From NCBI GenBank assembly GCA_011364925.1, contig RDOA01000026.1, positions 1 through 47,969 on the forward strand: a stretch of 47,969 nucleotides of DNA. The letters are read 5' to 3'. The position numbers and the translations under genes were made by a program. The notes under the pieces were generated by a model, which saw only the letters and a program-made list of their open reading frames with translations, did not search any database and was not told where the DNA came from. Shown piece by piece: positions 26,271 to 35,565 of this stretch. This DNA is from Promethearchaeota archaeon (GTDB lineage: Archaea > Asgardarchaeota > Lokiarchaeia > Sigyniarchaeales > SOKP01). Within the stretch, counting starts at the first letter, position 1, and every line of letters begins with the position of its first letter.

Positions 26271-27530
26271 TTATAACTTTTTCACTCCGCCGACTATTTT
26301 TATTCTATAAAATTTAGCGGCTCTCAATTTTACTCTTAACTCTGAAGGATATTCCGGGAAACGCGATAAAAATGTGGATTCATCATTAATTATTTCATTA
26401 AGATTTTGTTCCCAATCACATAAAACAGTTTCAATTTTATCTGGATTTACCAAAGCAAATACCGAACCACCGCCCCCTGCTCCTGTTAATTTAGCAGAGA
26501 AAACATCGGGGTGATCTTCAATCAATTTGATTAAAATGCTATTAGAGAGTCCAATACCATGAGTAAATCCTACATGTTTCATGATACCATCCATAATGTT
26601 TGTGTTTTTTTTAAAGTACTCACCTAGTAACTTCCAATCATGTTTCATTATTGCGAAACGCGATTTCCACGATAAATCTGCGAGTTTTCTATAAGAATTC
26701 AACACAAGTGGATCCTTTAACAAATAACATCGTCTTAGTCTTTCATGTACACCTCCACTATCATGAGATACTCCGGAAAAGCAAACTATGATAGGTAAAC
26801 TTGATATATTGTAAACTAAATCCATTCGATCGTAGACTGCTAAAGGTTCTAAAGAAATGTCTTTATGGTGTAGTTTTCCATAATAAGAACAAAAACTTAA
26901 TCCTCCTCTTGTAATCACATATCGATCTCCATAACCTGCGGTTATTTTCAAATCATAGTCTTCAACTTTTGTAGCCATTTCAGCGATGATATCTCTGTTT
27001 ATAGGAAAGTCACCTTCTTTCAAGCAATTTATATTCTTATATAAATTATAATATTTAGCGAAACAATACAGAATTGCGATAATTATAGCAGCACTACCTC
27101 CTAGTCCACTTTGTGGTGGAATGGTGGTTAATATTCCAAGTTCAAAATTGGAATTTTTAAATTTCTCCCAAAAGAATGAATTTGTTCTAATAAACCTGTA
27201 AACACTCGCATAAAAGAGTTTAAAAGTCCCATTTAATTGTTCGGTTGGGAGTGTGTTATACTTTAAGATTTCTTCCTCATGGTCGACTTTTATAGTGATT
27301 TCACCAAAGTGATCACTGATCGAGTAAGATTTTATGATACTCATACATTTTCTAGGTTTAATATACACAAAAACAGATAAAGGATTTTTTAGGCCGTTAA
27401 TTGCAACGGATGGCATCCAAAAATCCCCCTCTACTGCATCTAATGGATTTATCAAATTAATCCTAGATGGTGCTTGAATAATAATCTCTGGATCTAAATT
27501 GTTAATATATTCTATAATTTCCTTTAACAT
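26271..27530 (-). CDS. GHMP family small-molecule kinase
   Basis: The protein (419 aa) shows the three GHMP motifs. Motif 1 is A-P-S-R-I-N-L-I near residue 20. The ATP loop P-P-Q-S-G-L-G-G-S-A-A is near residue 137. Motif 3, T-G-A-G-G-G-G-S-V-F-A, is near residue 350. The opening segment resembles sugar kinases of the galactokinase/heptose-kinase branch more than mevalonate kinase. The substrate is not determined; a sugar or sugar-like alcohol is likely. No sugar-metabolism gene is adjacent. Confidence 0.85.
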   Translation of the reverse strand: MLKEIIEYINNLDPEIIIQAPSRINLINPLDAVEGDFWMPSVAINGLKNPLSVFVYIKPRKCMSIIKSYSISDHFGEITIKVDHEEEILKYNTLPTEQLNGTFKLFYASVYRFIRTNSFFWEKFKNSNFELGILTTIPPQSGLGGSAAIIIAILYCFAKYYNLYKNINCLKEGDFPINRDIIAEMATKVEDYDLKITAGYGDRYVITRGGLSFCSYYGKLHHKDISLEPLAVYDRMDLVYNISSLPIIVCFSGVSHDSGGVHERLRRCYLLKDPLVLNSYRKLADLSWKSRFAIMKHDWKLLGEYFKKNTNIMDGIMKHVGFTHGIGLSNSILIKLIEDHPDVFSAKLTGAGGGGSVFALVNPDKIETVLCDWEQNLNEIINDESTFLSRFPEYPSELRVKLRAAKFYRIKIVGGVKKL

Positions 27531-27646
27531 AAGGAAAATTCACACTAATTATTTTATAATATAAATTAATTGAATTCTTAAAATCACTTTTATCAAGCCA
27601 GCAAATATGATAAGTTTTTATAATTTTTCGATATAAAATTTATGAT

Positions 27647-28783
27647 ATGATACAAAAAGGTAAATTTAGACTATTCTCATTCCTAGTTGAACAGCATTTG
27701 ATATACTACAAAAGCTTAAATAAAAATAACAAGATCGTAGCATTTTCTATTTTTAAAATCAATAAGCTACTTAAAATTATCCCGCTTCTAAATGACTTTT
27801 TGCTTAATCATTTTCTCTACTATTATTCTCTTCAGATAAGTATACCTAACAAAAGAACTAAATCGATTATTTTAGCGTTTGTTGATAATGATAAGTCTAA
27901 AATTGACAAATCTTTTAGTTTAATTTTTCAGAGAATTCTAGAATGTGATGAATCTGTTAAATTTTTGAAAAATCATAAATTAGAGAGACATTTTCTTCAT
28001 ATACTTTCTAATAAAACAAATATAGACCTTAATTCTATGCAAACGAAAGATTCTCTGATATTAAAACATGATGAAAAATTACAAGTTTTAAAGTGTTACG
28101 AAATTGATTGTAGTTATATAAAAAATGAAAAAGTTACCATACACAATTTATTAAAAGCACTAAGCAATTTCAATCAAAAGGGCTTTCTAATTTTCAATAT
28201 TAAAGCTCTTAAAAATGGAGTCCTTGTCTTAAATGCCTATTTTGTTGAGATCAAATCGGAGATAGATAATCATCCTTTCGAAATTGAAAATGAACTAAAC
28301 TTACTGTTTCACTGTGAAATCTTAAATAAGAAGATAATACGGCTAAACCAGCTTTATTGCATATTATGGAGATCAAGTTTTGCTGAAGTTTTTTATAACC
28401 TAGATAAAAACACAGATATATTCTTATCTTTAAGCCAATTTAATTTTCATAATTTTTCTAAATTCAGCGCCCAATTTGAAAAAATTTTAAACCTAAACAT
28501 AGTTGAATATCATCGCTTAAAACCAAATCTTTTTTTTATAGAAGAAAAGGTCTTGTTCTTAATTCTAGAATTTTATGATCCTGTGGAGATTAAAAGGATA
28601 TTGGAAAAATTCTTTTCAAAATATTTCATATTCATTTTGATTTTAAATACGGAGGAATATAATAAGCTGACTAAATCTAACGAAATAAGCTTGATGGATA
28701 ACATAAAAACTCTAAATTCTAGAGAATTCACTATGTTTGATTTAAAAACCTTAAAAAATGGATATATATTAAAAAATTCCTAA
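27647..28783 (+). CDS. hypothetical protein
   Basis: I do not recognise this 378-residue protein. It is lysine-, asparagine- and phenylalanine-rich and soluble in character, with several hydrophobic strands. A similar short motif occurs twice, I-K-A-L-K-N-G-V-L near residue 185 and L-K-T-L-K-N-G-Y-I near the C-terminus (about residue 368), each closing a similarly sized half, which hints at an internal duplication. The stop overlaps the convergent uL23 gene by 15 bases. It starts at an ATG after a short AT-rich gap divergent from the GHMP kinase. Confidence 0.7.
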   Translation: MIQKGKFRLFSFLVEQHLIYYKSLNKNNKIVAFSIFKINKLLKIIPLLNDFLLNHFLYYYSLQISIPNKRTKSIILAFVDNDKSKIDKSFSLIFQRILECDESVKFLKNHKLERHFLHILSNKTNIDLNSMQTKDSLILKHDEKLQVLKCYEIDCSYIKNEKVTIHNLLKALSNFNQKGFLIFNIKALKNGVLVLNAYFVEIKSEIDNHPFEIENELNLLFHCEILNKKIIRLNQLYCILWRSSFAEVFYNLDKNTDIFLSLSQFNFHNFSKFSAQFEKILNLNIVEYHRLKPNLFFIEEKVLFLILEFYDPVEIKRILEKFFSKYFIFILILNTEEYNKLTKSNEISLMDNIKTLNSREFTMFDLKTLKNGYILKNS

Positions 28784-29032
28784 ATCAATTGCTATATCTT
28801 GCGCGGAGTAGTTCGGGTGAAGTTTTATTAGAGCTTTCTTTTCTCCTTTTGGAGTTATAATCGTGTGAACTTTAATCACTTTAACATTGTGGATTTTTTC
28901 AATAGCTTGCTTAATTTGGCTTTTATTAGCTCTACTATCAACAATAAAAACCAATTTATTTTCTCTTTCAATTATATCGAATGTTTTTTCTGTGATTAAT
29001 GGCTTTTGAATGATCTTATAATATCTTTCCAT
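28769..29032 (-). CDS. rpl23: ribosomal protein uL23
   Basis: uL23 is a large-subunit protein at the peptide exit. The opening I-I-Q-K-P-L-I-T-E-K-T, the strand N-K-L-V-F-I-V-D, the helix K-S-Q-I-K-Q-A-I-E-K-I and V-K-V-I-K-V-H-T-I-I-T are all typical. The length (87 aa) is normal. It is the last gene of the set uL3-uL4-uL23, one base after uL4. The uL2 gene that usually follows in archaea is absent; instead the gene overlaps a convergent hypothetical protein. Confidence 0.96.
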   Translation of the reverse strand: MERYYKIIQKPLITEKTFDIIERENKLVFIVDSRANKSQIKQAIEKIHNVKVIKVHTIITPKGEKKALIKLHPNYSAQDIAIDLGIF

Positions 29033-29033
29033 T

Positions 29034-29822
29034 TTAAATCAATTCCTCATATTTTTTTAATTCGTTAAAAGCAGATTGAGCCCATAAAATTAAACGCCCT
29101 GGCAAACCTCCAGGTGCTAGATGTGCAATAGATAAATTCTCAAGCTTAACAACATCTATTCCAGGAATATTTCTTGCAGCTTTGACAATACCAAAATCAT
29201 CTTTTATTACAATTAATAAGCTTTTCCTAATTTTGTATTTACGCCCTCGTCTTTTCCCTTTCCCTGCTCTAATTTTCTTACTCTTCTTAACCCTAATTAA
29301 GTCATCTTTTAAACCCAATTCAGTAAGAATTGAGTATATTAACTTAGTTTTTCTTACAGTTTGAATTTTATCGTCAACCACAAGTGGAATCTCAGGAACT
29401 TTATCTATCTTATGACCTCGATTTTTTACCCATTCTGAATCTCCAGAAGCTGAAATTGCAGATATTATTGAGAGTTTATGTATTTTTTTGTTTATTTTTT
29501 TTTCAATATTCTTTTCGGTTTTGATTGGGTGTGCTCTTCTCCCACCTTTGGCGAATGGAACGCGCCCAACGTTTCTAGCTGTAGAAAAGCCCGATCCCTT
29601 TATGCGCGGAGCTCTTGACATTTCATGACCTGTGCCCCAGCTTTCAGCAGTATTCCTTAATCCTGCGCTTTTATTTCTGCCTTGAGCTTGTTTATTTTTA
29701 CTCGAAGCGACCTCACTTGCTATTTGTATCAGGTCTTTTCTGGATTTAGAGTAAAATAACTGAGGTATATCAACTAAATTTTTCTTTTTACCATCTAAAT
29801 CATATATGTTAACTTTTTCCAT
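29034..29822 (-). CDS. rpl4: ribosomal protein uL4
   Basis: uL4 lines the peptide exit tunnel of the large subunit. The archaeal/eukaryotic form is recognised by the tunnel loop with G-T-G-H-E-M-S-R-A-P-R-I-K-G near residue 65 and G-R-R-A-H-P near 93, and by the lysine/arginine-rich segment G-K-G-K-R-R-G-R-K-Y near residue 190. Its length is 262 aa. It lies between uL3 (18 bases upstream) and uL23 (one base downstream), the usual order of the S10-type ribosomal operon. Confidence 0.97.
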   Translation of the reverse strand: MEKVNIYDLDGKKKNLVDIPQLFYSKSRKDLIQIASEVASSKNKQAQGRNKSAGLRNTAESWGTGHEMSRAPRIKGSGFSTARNVGRVPFAKGGRRAHPIKTEKNIEKKINKKIHKLSIISAISASGDSEWVKNRGHKIDKVPEIPLVVDDKIQTVRKTKLIYSILTELGLKDDLIRVKKSKKIRAGKGKRRGRKYKIRKSLLIVIKDDFGIVKAARNIPGIDVVKLENLSIAHLAPGGLPGRLILWAQSAFNELKKYEELI

Positions 29823-29840
29823 AAAATCACAATTTTTACA

Positions 29841-30860
29841 TTATTTTCTTTGTTGACTTTCCCTACAAATGAAGGTAATTTCCGGTGATTTAACAGTAAA
29901 GGTTTTAATTGGTCTTATAGTTTTTCTAATTCTCACTAATCTGTTTTTTGGACCCGGTATTGATCCTAGCACTAAAAGATAATCTCCCTTCACTTTACCA
30001 TATTTTACAAATCCTCCTTTTGGATTAATTTCCTCCTCGTTCTCTCCAATTACCATAATCCTTTTATGATATTCTGTTCTCTGATGAAACCCCAATTGTC
30101 CTGGTCGAGGAACTGTATATAATACTCGTGCTGGGTGCCAAGGGCCTATACACGCTACAGCTCTTTGAACTTTATTGTTTTTTCGTGTTAAGAGTCTGAC
30201 GCCAAATCTTTTAACTGGGCCTTGAAAACCTTTACCTTTAGTCACTGCTAAAATGTCGACTAGTTCTCCTTCTATTAAAATGTCTCGTACCCTAATTTCG
30301 TTCCCTAATAAATTTAAAGCGAAATTAAATTCCTCAACTGAATCACCAACGGAATTTACTTGAATCTCAATAATATCTGGTTTTTTCCTTGGCAATGAGG
30401 TTAGATGAGGCTGAGTTTGAAAAATTCCCCTAATCTGACTTGTATTGTTTAATGCTTTTATTAGTTTTTCTTTCGTTGATTCAAAGTCATAATTTTCAAA
30501 ATTTGGTATACTGATTTTTCTTCTTAGATAATCGTTCAATTCAGTTGAAAAAATATCTCCAACTATATATTTTCCATACTCGTCTTCATTATAAACTCTA
30601 ATTCCAATTAAGATCAATGGTGGTACTTCAATGACGGTAACAGGTTTCATTAATTCTTTACCAAAATAGGGGCTATTCTTTTGGTCCTCTATATAGGTAA
30701 TATGGGTCATTCCCGCCTTGAAACCTGCGTAACCTAAAAATATTAAGCTATCCGATGTATTTAACCATCGTCTTACTCGACCCTTGGTTATAGCAGCCCT
30801 TTTTCTAGGAAGAAAAGCTAAAGAACCATGTCTCGGTGCGTGTTTTTTACGATGCCCCAT
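29841..30860 (-). CDS. rpl3: ribosomal protein uL3
   Basis: uL3 is a core large-subunit protein near the peptidyl transferase centre. The archaeal/eukaryotic form (339 aa) opens with G-H-R-K-K-H-A-P-R-H-G-S-L and has G-Y-A-G-F-K-A-G-M-T-H near residue 44. The loop region V-T-K-G-K-G-F-Q-G-P-V-K-R near residue 210 and G-Q-L-G-F-H-Q-R-T-E-Y near residue 255 contact 23S rRNA. It heads the three-gene ribosomal run and is divergent from the Tad-like ATPase across a 130-base AT-rich region. Confidence 0.97.
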   Translation of the reverse strand: MGHRKKHAPRHGSLAFLPRKRAAITKGRVRRWLNTSDSLIFLGYAGFKAGMTHITYIEDQKNSPYFGKELMKPVTVIEVPPLILIGIRVYNEDEYGKYIVGDIFSTELNDYLRRKISIPNFENYDFESTKEKLIKALNNTSQIRGIFQTQPHLTSLPRKKPDIIEIQVNSVGDSVEEFNFALNLLGNEIRVRDILIEGELVDILAVTKGKGFQGPVKRFGVRLLTRKNNKVQRAVACIGPWHPARVLYTVPRPGQLGFHQRTEYHKRIMVIGENEEEINPKGGFVKYGKVKGDYLLVLGSIPGPKNRLVRIRKTIRPIKTFTVKSPEITFICRESQQRK

Positions 30861-30990
30861 GAATAATCACTTTTATGTTAAAGCTTTAAATTTTTCAAAA
30901 TAAAAAAAGTTTGTCATTCAGAAATGAGTATTATTCCTAGCAAATTAGGAAAAATGGACTTTTTAAATTTTCGTAGAAAATAATTATTAG

Positions 30991-33177
30991 ATGAAATCAA
31001 AGATTGAGAAATTAAATGTACACCTAGTCAAAGAATGCGTATTTAATAAAGATGAGCGAATTTTCACTAAAGATTGCTCTAAGTGTTCAGAATCGATAGG
31101 CGATGTTGATGATTATGAACAATGTGTTAAGTGTCTTTTAAAGAGTATATATTTGGGAAATAATAAGGATTTTAAAAAATCAAATTTGAAAATTCATGGT
31201 ACTGTAATTGAACCCGGTACGATTAAAATTATTTTAAATTATTTTAAAAAGCTCAAGGAAATAAATAAGATTTGGAGGAGGATCGAAAAAGTTGGAAAGT
31301 CTGATTGTATTTTTCAAGAGTTTAATTGTAGGGTTGAGAGTATAAATAATGCATTACTTTCCTTTAATGAAAGTGTTATCTTTGATCCAATTCTAGTATT
31401 CAATTTACTTATTGATGTAAAAGATGAAATTCTTGCTCATAAATTTTTAAATATTGAATGTCAGAAGTGCTCTATAAAGATATTGGACTTGTTGGATTCC
31501 ATTTTAGAAATTTTTAAGAATTTGGAAATTGTTATACAATATTTGAAATTTTTGGAAAATAATAACAATTCTAAAGACATAAGCATGTTTTACAAAAAAA
31601 TTTTTTTTAATTCACAAAAAATCTTTAATGAAAGTGGAATAATTAACGGCATCCTTAGATCTTCTCGTGGCGAATTGCTTGAATCTTATTGTTCTGGTGA
31701 AAATCGAATATTCCAGATATCTATTTTCAATATTAAAGGTGAATATGAAAAGAAATACTTGGTTAACTATGATTTTGATTCAAAAGGCGATGAAAAATAT
31801 TTTAAAACTATCGTGAACGATGTTAAAAATAACCTAACTTTAATCGAGTCTAATGAAATTATACCATTAGAGGAATTAATAAATTTTTACAAGAAAAAAG
31901 CTTCAGATTACTTAAATTTAAAATACAAACTTTCACAAAAAGAAATTGATAAAGTCTCATACATTGCAGCATTATATAAGTTAAACTTAGAGAAGATCTT
32001 TCCCCTTCTAGTTGATGACCTTATCGAGGAAATATTTTTGGATTCTCCAATTGAAAAAATTTATATCAATCACCAAAAATACGGACGCTGTCGGACAGAA
32101 TTAGGATTTAATCATAATGATATCGAAAGAATTAAAACCTTTTTAAGATTGTACAGTGGAAAAAGACTTGATTACTCGAATCCAAGCATCAAAGTAGTAT
32201 TAAAGAATAAATATTTTTATTGTCGATTTGCTGTCGATGTTGAACCAATTCAGTTGAATAATTTTGCGTTAGATATAAGGAAATTAAATAAGAATATATT
32301 AACTATTCAAGATTTGTTAAAAAATGATACTTTAAGTCCGTCACTAGCATCATTTTTATATATATTAGTTTTAAGAAGAATAAATATAACTGTTACCGGA
32401 GAAACAGATACAGGAAAAACAACTTTAATTAATGCATTAGATCTATTAACTCCAAAGGAATTTCGAAAAATATATGTAGAAAATGTGAATGAATCTTTAA
32501 ACCAATCCAGATTCGAAAGACATCAATTAAAATATAAAGTTGATTCTCTTGAAGACCTAACAAATCATCTACTTTCAAAACAAAATCAAATTAAGAATTT
32601 ATTGCACAGAACTCCGGACATTATCTATTTAGGCGAAATTCTAACTAAAAATGAAGCTGAAGCGATGTTTCACTGTTTAGCTGCGGGTTTGCGGGGTTTT
32701 CAAACAATTCATTCTAACACTATTAATTCTTTGATTAATAGAATAATTCATCACTTTAAAATTGATAAAACCTGCTTGCACGACTTAGGAATCTTAATAT
32801 TAATGAAAAAAAACAGAGAAAAAAGATTCATTGATTCTATTACAGAGATGCGCGAAAAGTTAGATGAAGATAATGAAATTTATGAAAATTTATTCAAACG
32901 CGATCCTCGTATAAAAAATTGGACCATGCTTAAAGACTTATATAATTCGAATACTATTAAGACTTTAAGAAAATACGAGGATTTGCAAAAAGAAAAATTT
33001 GATACTTTATTCTATTTATATCATGATGTGTTCGACACGCTTCGAAAGTTAGATAAAATAATTATCACCAAATTAATTGAGCTTTTTGATCAACTTTCGT
33101 TTCAATCATTTATTAGCGTAGACGCCCTTCGTTTATTCTGGAAAAACTGGAAAAACACTTGTGGTTTAAATGTATAG
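30991..33177 (+). CDS. Tad/type IV pilus-like secretion ATPase with cysteine-rich N-terminus
   Basis: This is a hexameric type II/IV secretion ATPase of the TadA/VirB11/ArlI superfamily. Walker A is G470-E-T-D-T-G-K476-T-T. The Walker B-like strand D-I-I-Y-L-G-E-I is near residue 545 and the His box T-I-H-S near 572. The first 50 residues carry a likely zinc site, C29-x-x-C32 and C45-x-x-C48, with C16 nearby. The middle region (60-330) is helical and not recognised. At 728 aa it is much longer than TadA or ArlI (about 500 aa). It begins a co-directional set with a pilin-like protein and a TadC-like platform. Confidence 0.88.
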   Translation: MKSKIEKLNVHLVKECVFNKDERIFTKDCSKCSESIGDVDDYEQCVKCLLKSIYLGNNKDFKKSNLKIHGTVIEPGTIKIILNYFKKLKEINKIWRRIEKVGKSDCIFQEFNCRVESINNALLSFNESVIFDPILVFNLLIDVKDEILAHKFLNIECQKCSIKILDLLDSILEIFKNLEIVIQYLKFLENNNNSKDISMFYKKIFFNSQKIFNESGIINGILRSSRGELLESYCSGENRIFQISIFNIKGEYEKKYLVNYDFDSKGDEKYFKTIVNDVKNNLTLIESNEIIPLEELINFYKKKASDYLNLKYKLSQKEIDKVSYIAALYKLNLEKIFPLLVDDLIEEIFLDSPIEKIYINHQKYGRCRTELGFNHNDIERIKTFLRLYSGKRLDYSNPSIKVVLKNKYFYCRFAVDVEPIQLNNFALDIRKLNKNILTIQDLLKNDTLSPSLASFLYILVLRRINITVTGETDTGKTTLINALDLLTPKEFRKIYVENVNESLNQSRFERHQLKYKVDSLEDLTNHLLSKQNQIKNLLHRTPDIIYLGEILTKNEAEAMFHCLAAGLRGFQTIHSNTINSLINRIIHHFKIDKTCLHDLGILILMKKNREKRFIDSITEMREKLDEDNEIYENLFKRDPRIKNWTMLKDLYNSNTIKTLRKYEDLQKEKFDTLFYLYHDVFDTLRKLDKIIITKLIELFDQLSFQSFISVDALRLFWKNWKNTCGLNV

Positions 33178-33193
33178 ATTAGTATAATGTGAT

Positions 33194-33607
33194 ATGACAA
33201 ATTTGTTAGAAAAAGCATTACTGATGGGTTTTGGAATAATTGTTCTAACAATTTTTATTTCGTTGATTAATCCTTTTATAGTTCAAATATCAGATTTTAA
33301 CGAAAACAATAAATCCAATATAGAACAGTATGAAAATCTCTTTCATGAGGTAGATACAGGAATTAAATTTATAATTGAGAATCCAAATGGGATATTTTCT
33401 AAACCCGTTGAATACCCTAAAAAGCTAAACATAACATTAACGGATTTCTATTGTAAATTTGAGTACATAATAAATGATAATTATTATTATAAAATATTCG
33501 AATATCTTAAACCTTTTATAGATAACAGCTATATAGATTTACCAGAAAGTAGCTATATCTTAAAAATCTCAAGTAGTTACAATTTTGTTGTAGTTCAATT
33601 TAACTAG
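33194..33607 (+). CDS. pilin-like single-span protein
   Basis: This 137-residue protein starts almost directly with a hydrophobic helix (about residues 8-30, M-G-F-G-I-I-V-L-T-I-F-I) followed by a soluble, beta-prone domain. That is the shape of a minor pilin or stator protein of archaeal type IV pilus systems, but no peptidase cleavage motif is visible in front of the helix. Its place between the secretion ATPase (16 bases upstream) and the TadC-like platform (9 bases downstream) makes it part of the same operon and probably of the same machine. Confidence 0.7.
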   Translation: MTNLLEKALLMGFGIIVLTIFISLINPFIVQISDFNENNKSNIEQYENLFHEVDTGIKFIIENPNGIFSKPVEYPKKLNITLTDFYCKFEYIINDNYYYKIFEYLKPFIDNSYIDLPESSYILKISSSYNFVVVQFN

Positions 33608-33616
33608 TTCAATAAT

Positions 33617-35146
33617 GTGGATAAATTTATGAGATCACTTACAACATTAATCCGATTTTATCATTACATTCACCCTTATAAGATTCCTAAATTGAAATTT
33701 AAAGAAATGGATAATCGATACAAAATATTATTGAAAAAAGAATACAATATTGACGAAAATGATATCAATAAATCCAATTTCATAATATTCGTAATTATTT
33801 TTAGTATATTTCTATTCTCTTTGACTTTTTTTACCAAATTCAATATATTAATAAACGTATCCTCCTCTTTTCTACTAGCTTTAATAGGCTCTTATTTTTT
33901 TAGTCAATATCTTTACAAAGAGATTAAAAAAGAAGAGAATCAGTTGAATGCATTACTCTATATTGTGAAAATTTACTTTACTTTAATCCAAAAATCCTAT
34001 GGAGATAAAGCTGATCACGCAATTAATTTCATCAAACTTATCAGCGAATTTAAACTTCCAATCTCAGAAGATTTTAGAAATTTACTCAGTAAAATCCAAT
34101 TAGGTGAAAATCCAGAAATTCTATTGTCAAAAGTAACCACACCCTCTTCGGATTTTAATTTGTATATTAAAAGACTTCTGTTATCAAATTTTAGCTATGA
34201 TAACACTTTTGATGATAATTCCTTGGAAAAGAAGTTTAGAAAGTATCTAAGAGAAATCGAATCAAAATTGAGTATTTTATTTTTTTTTGGGTTGTTTTTC
34301 CCACTAGGATTGTGTTTACTAATACTGTTCCATAGAATGAACTATCTCATATTGGTTTCTACATTGCCTTTATTTTTCATCAGTATAAGGACGCTAAATA
34401 AGAAATTTTTAAAAAAAAATTTTTTCCTTCTCGGATTAATAAATAATTATTCAAGGGAAGAGAAAGCAAAATTTAAAGAATTTATATCTTTTTTACTGAG
34501 CTTTACATTGAATTTGAAGCAGTACACTTCTCCTGAAATAGCATTTGTGAAAGCATATTCAAACAATCAAATTCAGTATAGTATATTGGAGAAACCTTTA
34601 AAATCCCAGATTTATCTACTTTTAAACTTTTCCTGTACCTTTAAGGAGATCCTGGAGAATCTACAGAATAGTTTGACATCAATCAGATATAAAATAATTT
34701 TAGATGTAATTGAGAAATTAGTTGCCAAGAACGCATATTTGTCTCACGAAAAAATTTCAGAAATAATAAATGAGCTATCCTTTCATCAACAACTCGAAAG
34801 CCGGTTAGATATCATAATAAAGGGAGAAAAATTTAAAGTTTTGCTTTTTTTATTTCTTTTACCGATAATAACGGGAGGAATTGGAGGTCTTTTTCCACTG
34901 TTCAATTTTATTTTAGGAAATTTTTCGCTTCATAGTGCCATAAACTTTTCTATTTTCTTTGAATTATTATTGACGTATGATTTCATTATAACATTTCTTT
35001 CCCTTTTGTTTTGTGTTAATATATCCTCTCATTATTTCTTAGAAATCATATCAATTGAGAGAAAAAGGATTCTGACAGCAGTTTCAAATGCAATATTTAT
35101 ACTAGCGTTCTTTTCAACATTTATTAGTATTATTAATTTTTTTTAG
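33617..35146 (+). CDS. TadC/ArlJ-like pilus platform membrane protein
   Basis: This protein (509 aa) has two pairs of membrane spans near the middle of each half (about residues 55-95, 215-260, 410-450 and 475-505) separated by cytoplasmic helical domains. This is the duplicated type II secretion F layout of archaeal TadC and ArlJ platforms. Such proteins sit at the membrane centre of the pilus and are driven by the ATPase encoded two genes upstream. It starts with GTG at 33617; an ATG 12 bases on is an alternative. Sequence motifs are weak, so the call leans on topology and neighbours. Confidence 0.8.
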   Translation: MDKFMRSLTTLIRFYHYIHPYKIPKLKFKEMDNRYKILLKKEYNIDENDINKSNFIIFVIIFSIFLFSLTFFTKFNILINVSSSFLLALIGSYFFSQYLYKEIKKEENQLNALLYIVKIYFTLIQKSYGDKADHAINFIKLISEFKLPISEDFRNLLSKIQLGENPEILLSKVTTPSSDFNLYIKRLLLSNFSYDNTFDDNSLEKKFRKYLREIESKLSILFFFGLFFPLGLCLLILFHRMNYLILVSTLPLFFISIRTLNKKFLKKNFFLLGLINNYSREEKAKFKEFISFLLSFTLNLKQYTSPEIAFVKAYSNNQIQYSILEKPLKSQIYLLLNFSCTFKEILENLQNSLTSIRYKIILDVIEKLVAKNAYLSHEKISEIINELSFHQQLESRLDIIIKGEKFKVLLFLFLLPIITGGIGGLFPLFNFILGNFSLHSAINFSIFFELLLTYDFIITFLSLLFCVNISSHYFLEIISIERKRILTAVSNAIFILAFFSTFISIINFF

Positions 35147-35160
35147 CACCATATCTAACT

Positions 35161-35457
35161 TTAGTTAAAGAAAGAAATGTAAATCAATTCAACAAATAAA
35201 AGAATTCCAATTAATAAAACTATTAGTTGTGAATAAGAAATTATTGATTTAACTAAATTGGTGTCATAACCCTCATTTAAAGCCACTAAGTTTATTTCAC
35301 TTATTACTTGAAAGAAGGGTATTAAAAAAATGAAAAAAAGAATAATAGAAATAAAGACTGTCATAGATTCAGCGGAAATTATTGAAAACATAAATAAAAA
35401 AATAAAAAGTGCTAATAAAATAATGAATTCTATAAAAATTAAATGAAATTCAGTCAT
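35161..35457 (-). CDS. three-span membrane protein, unknown
   Basis: This 98-residue protein is almost entirely hydrophobic, with three membrane spans at about residues 5-27, 33-55 and 72-95 and very short loops. I recognise no family. It is convergent with the pilus platform gene, 14 bases apart, so it is probably not in the same transcript. A link with the pilus is possible by position only. Confidence 0.55.
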   Translation of the reverse strand: MTEFHLIFIEFIILLALFIFLFMFSIISAESMTVFISIILFFIFLIPFFQVISEINLVALNEGYDTNLVKSIISYSQLIVLLIGILLFVELIYISFFN

Positions 35458-35565
35458 ACTCTAGTATTTTTTAAAAAAAATATTTAAAATTCTAAAAAAT
35501 TAAATTGTAAAAGGATTATCGTAATCCTAGAAAATATTATATAAAAAAATGATTTGATTATAATT

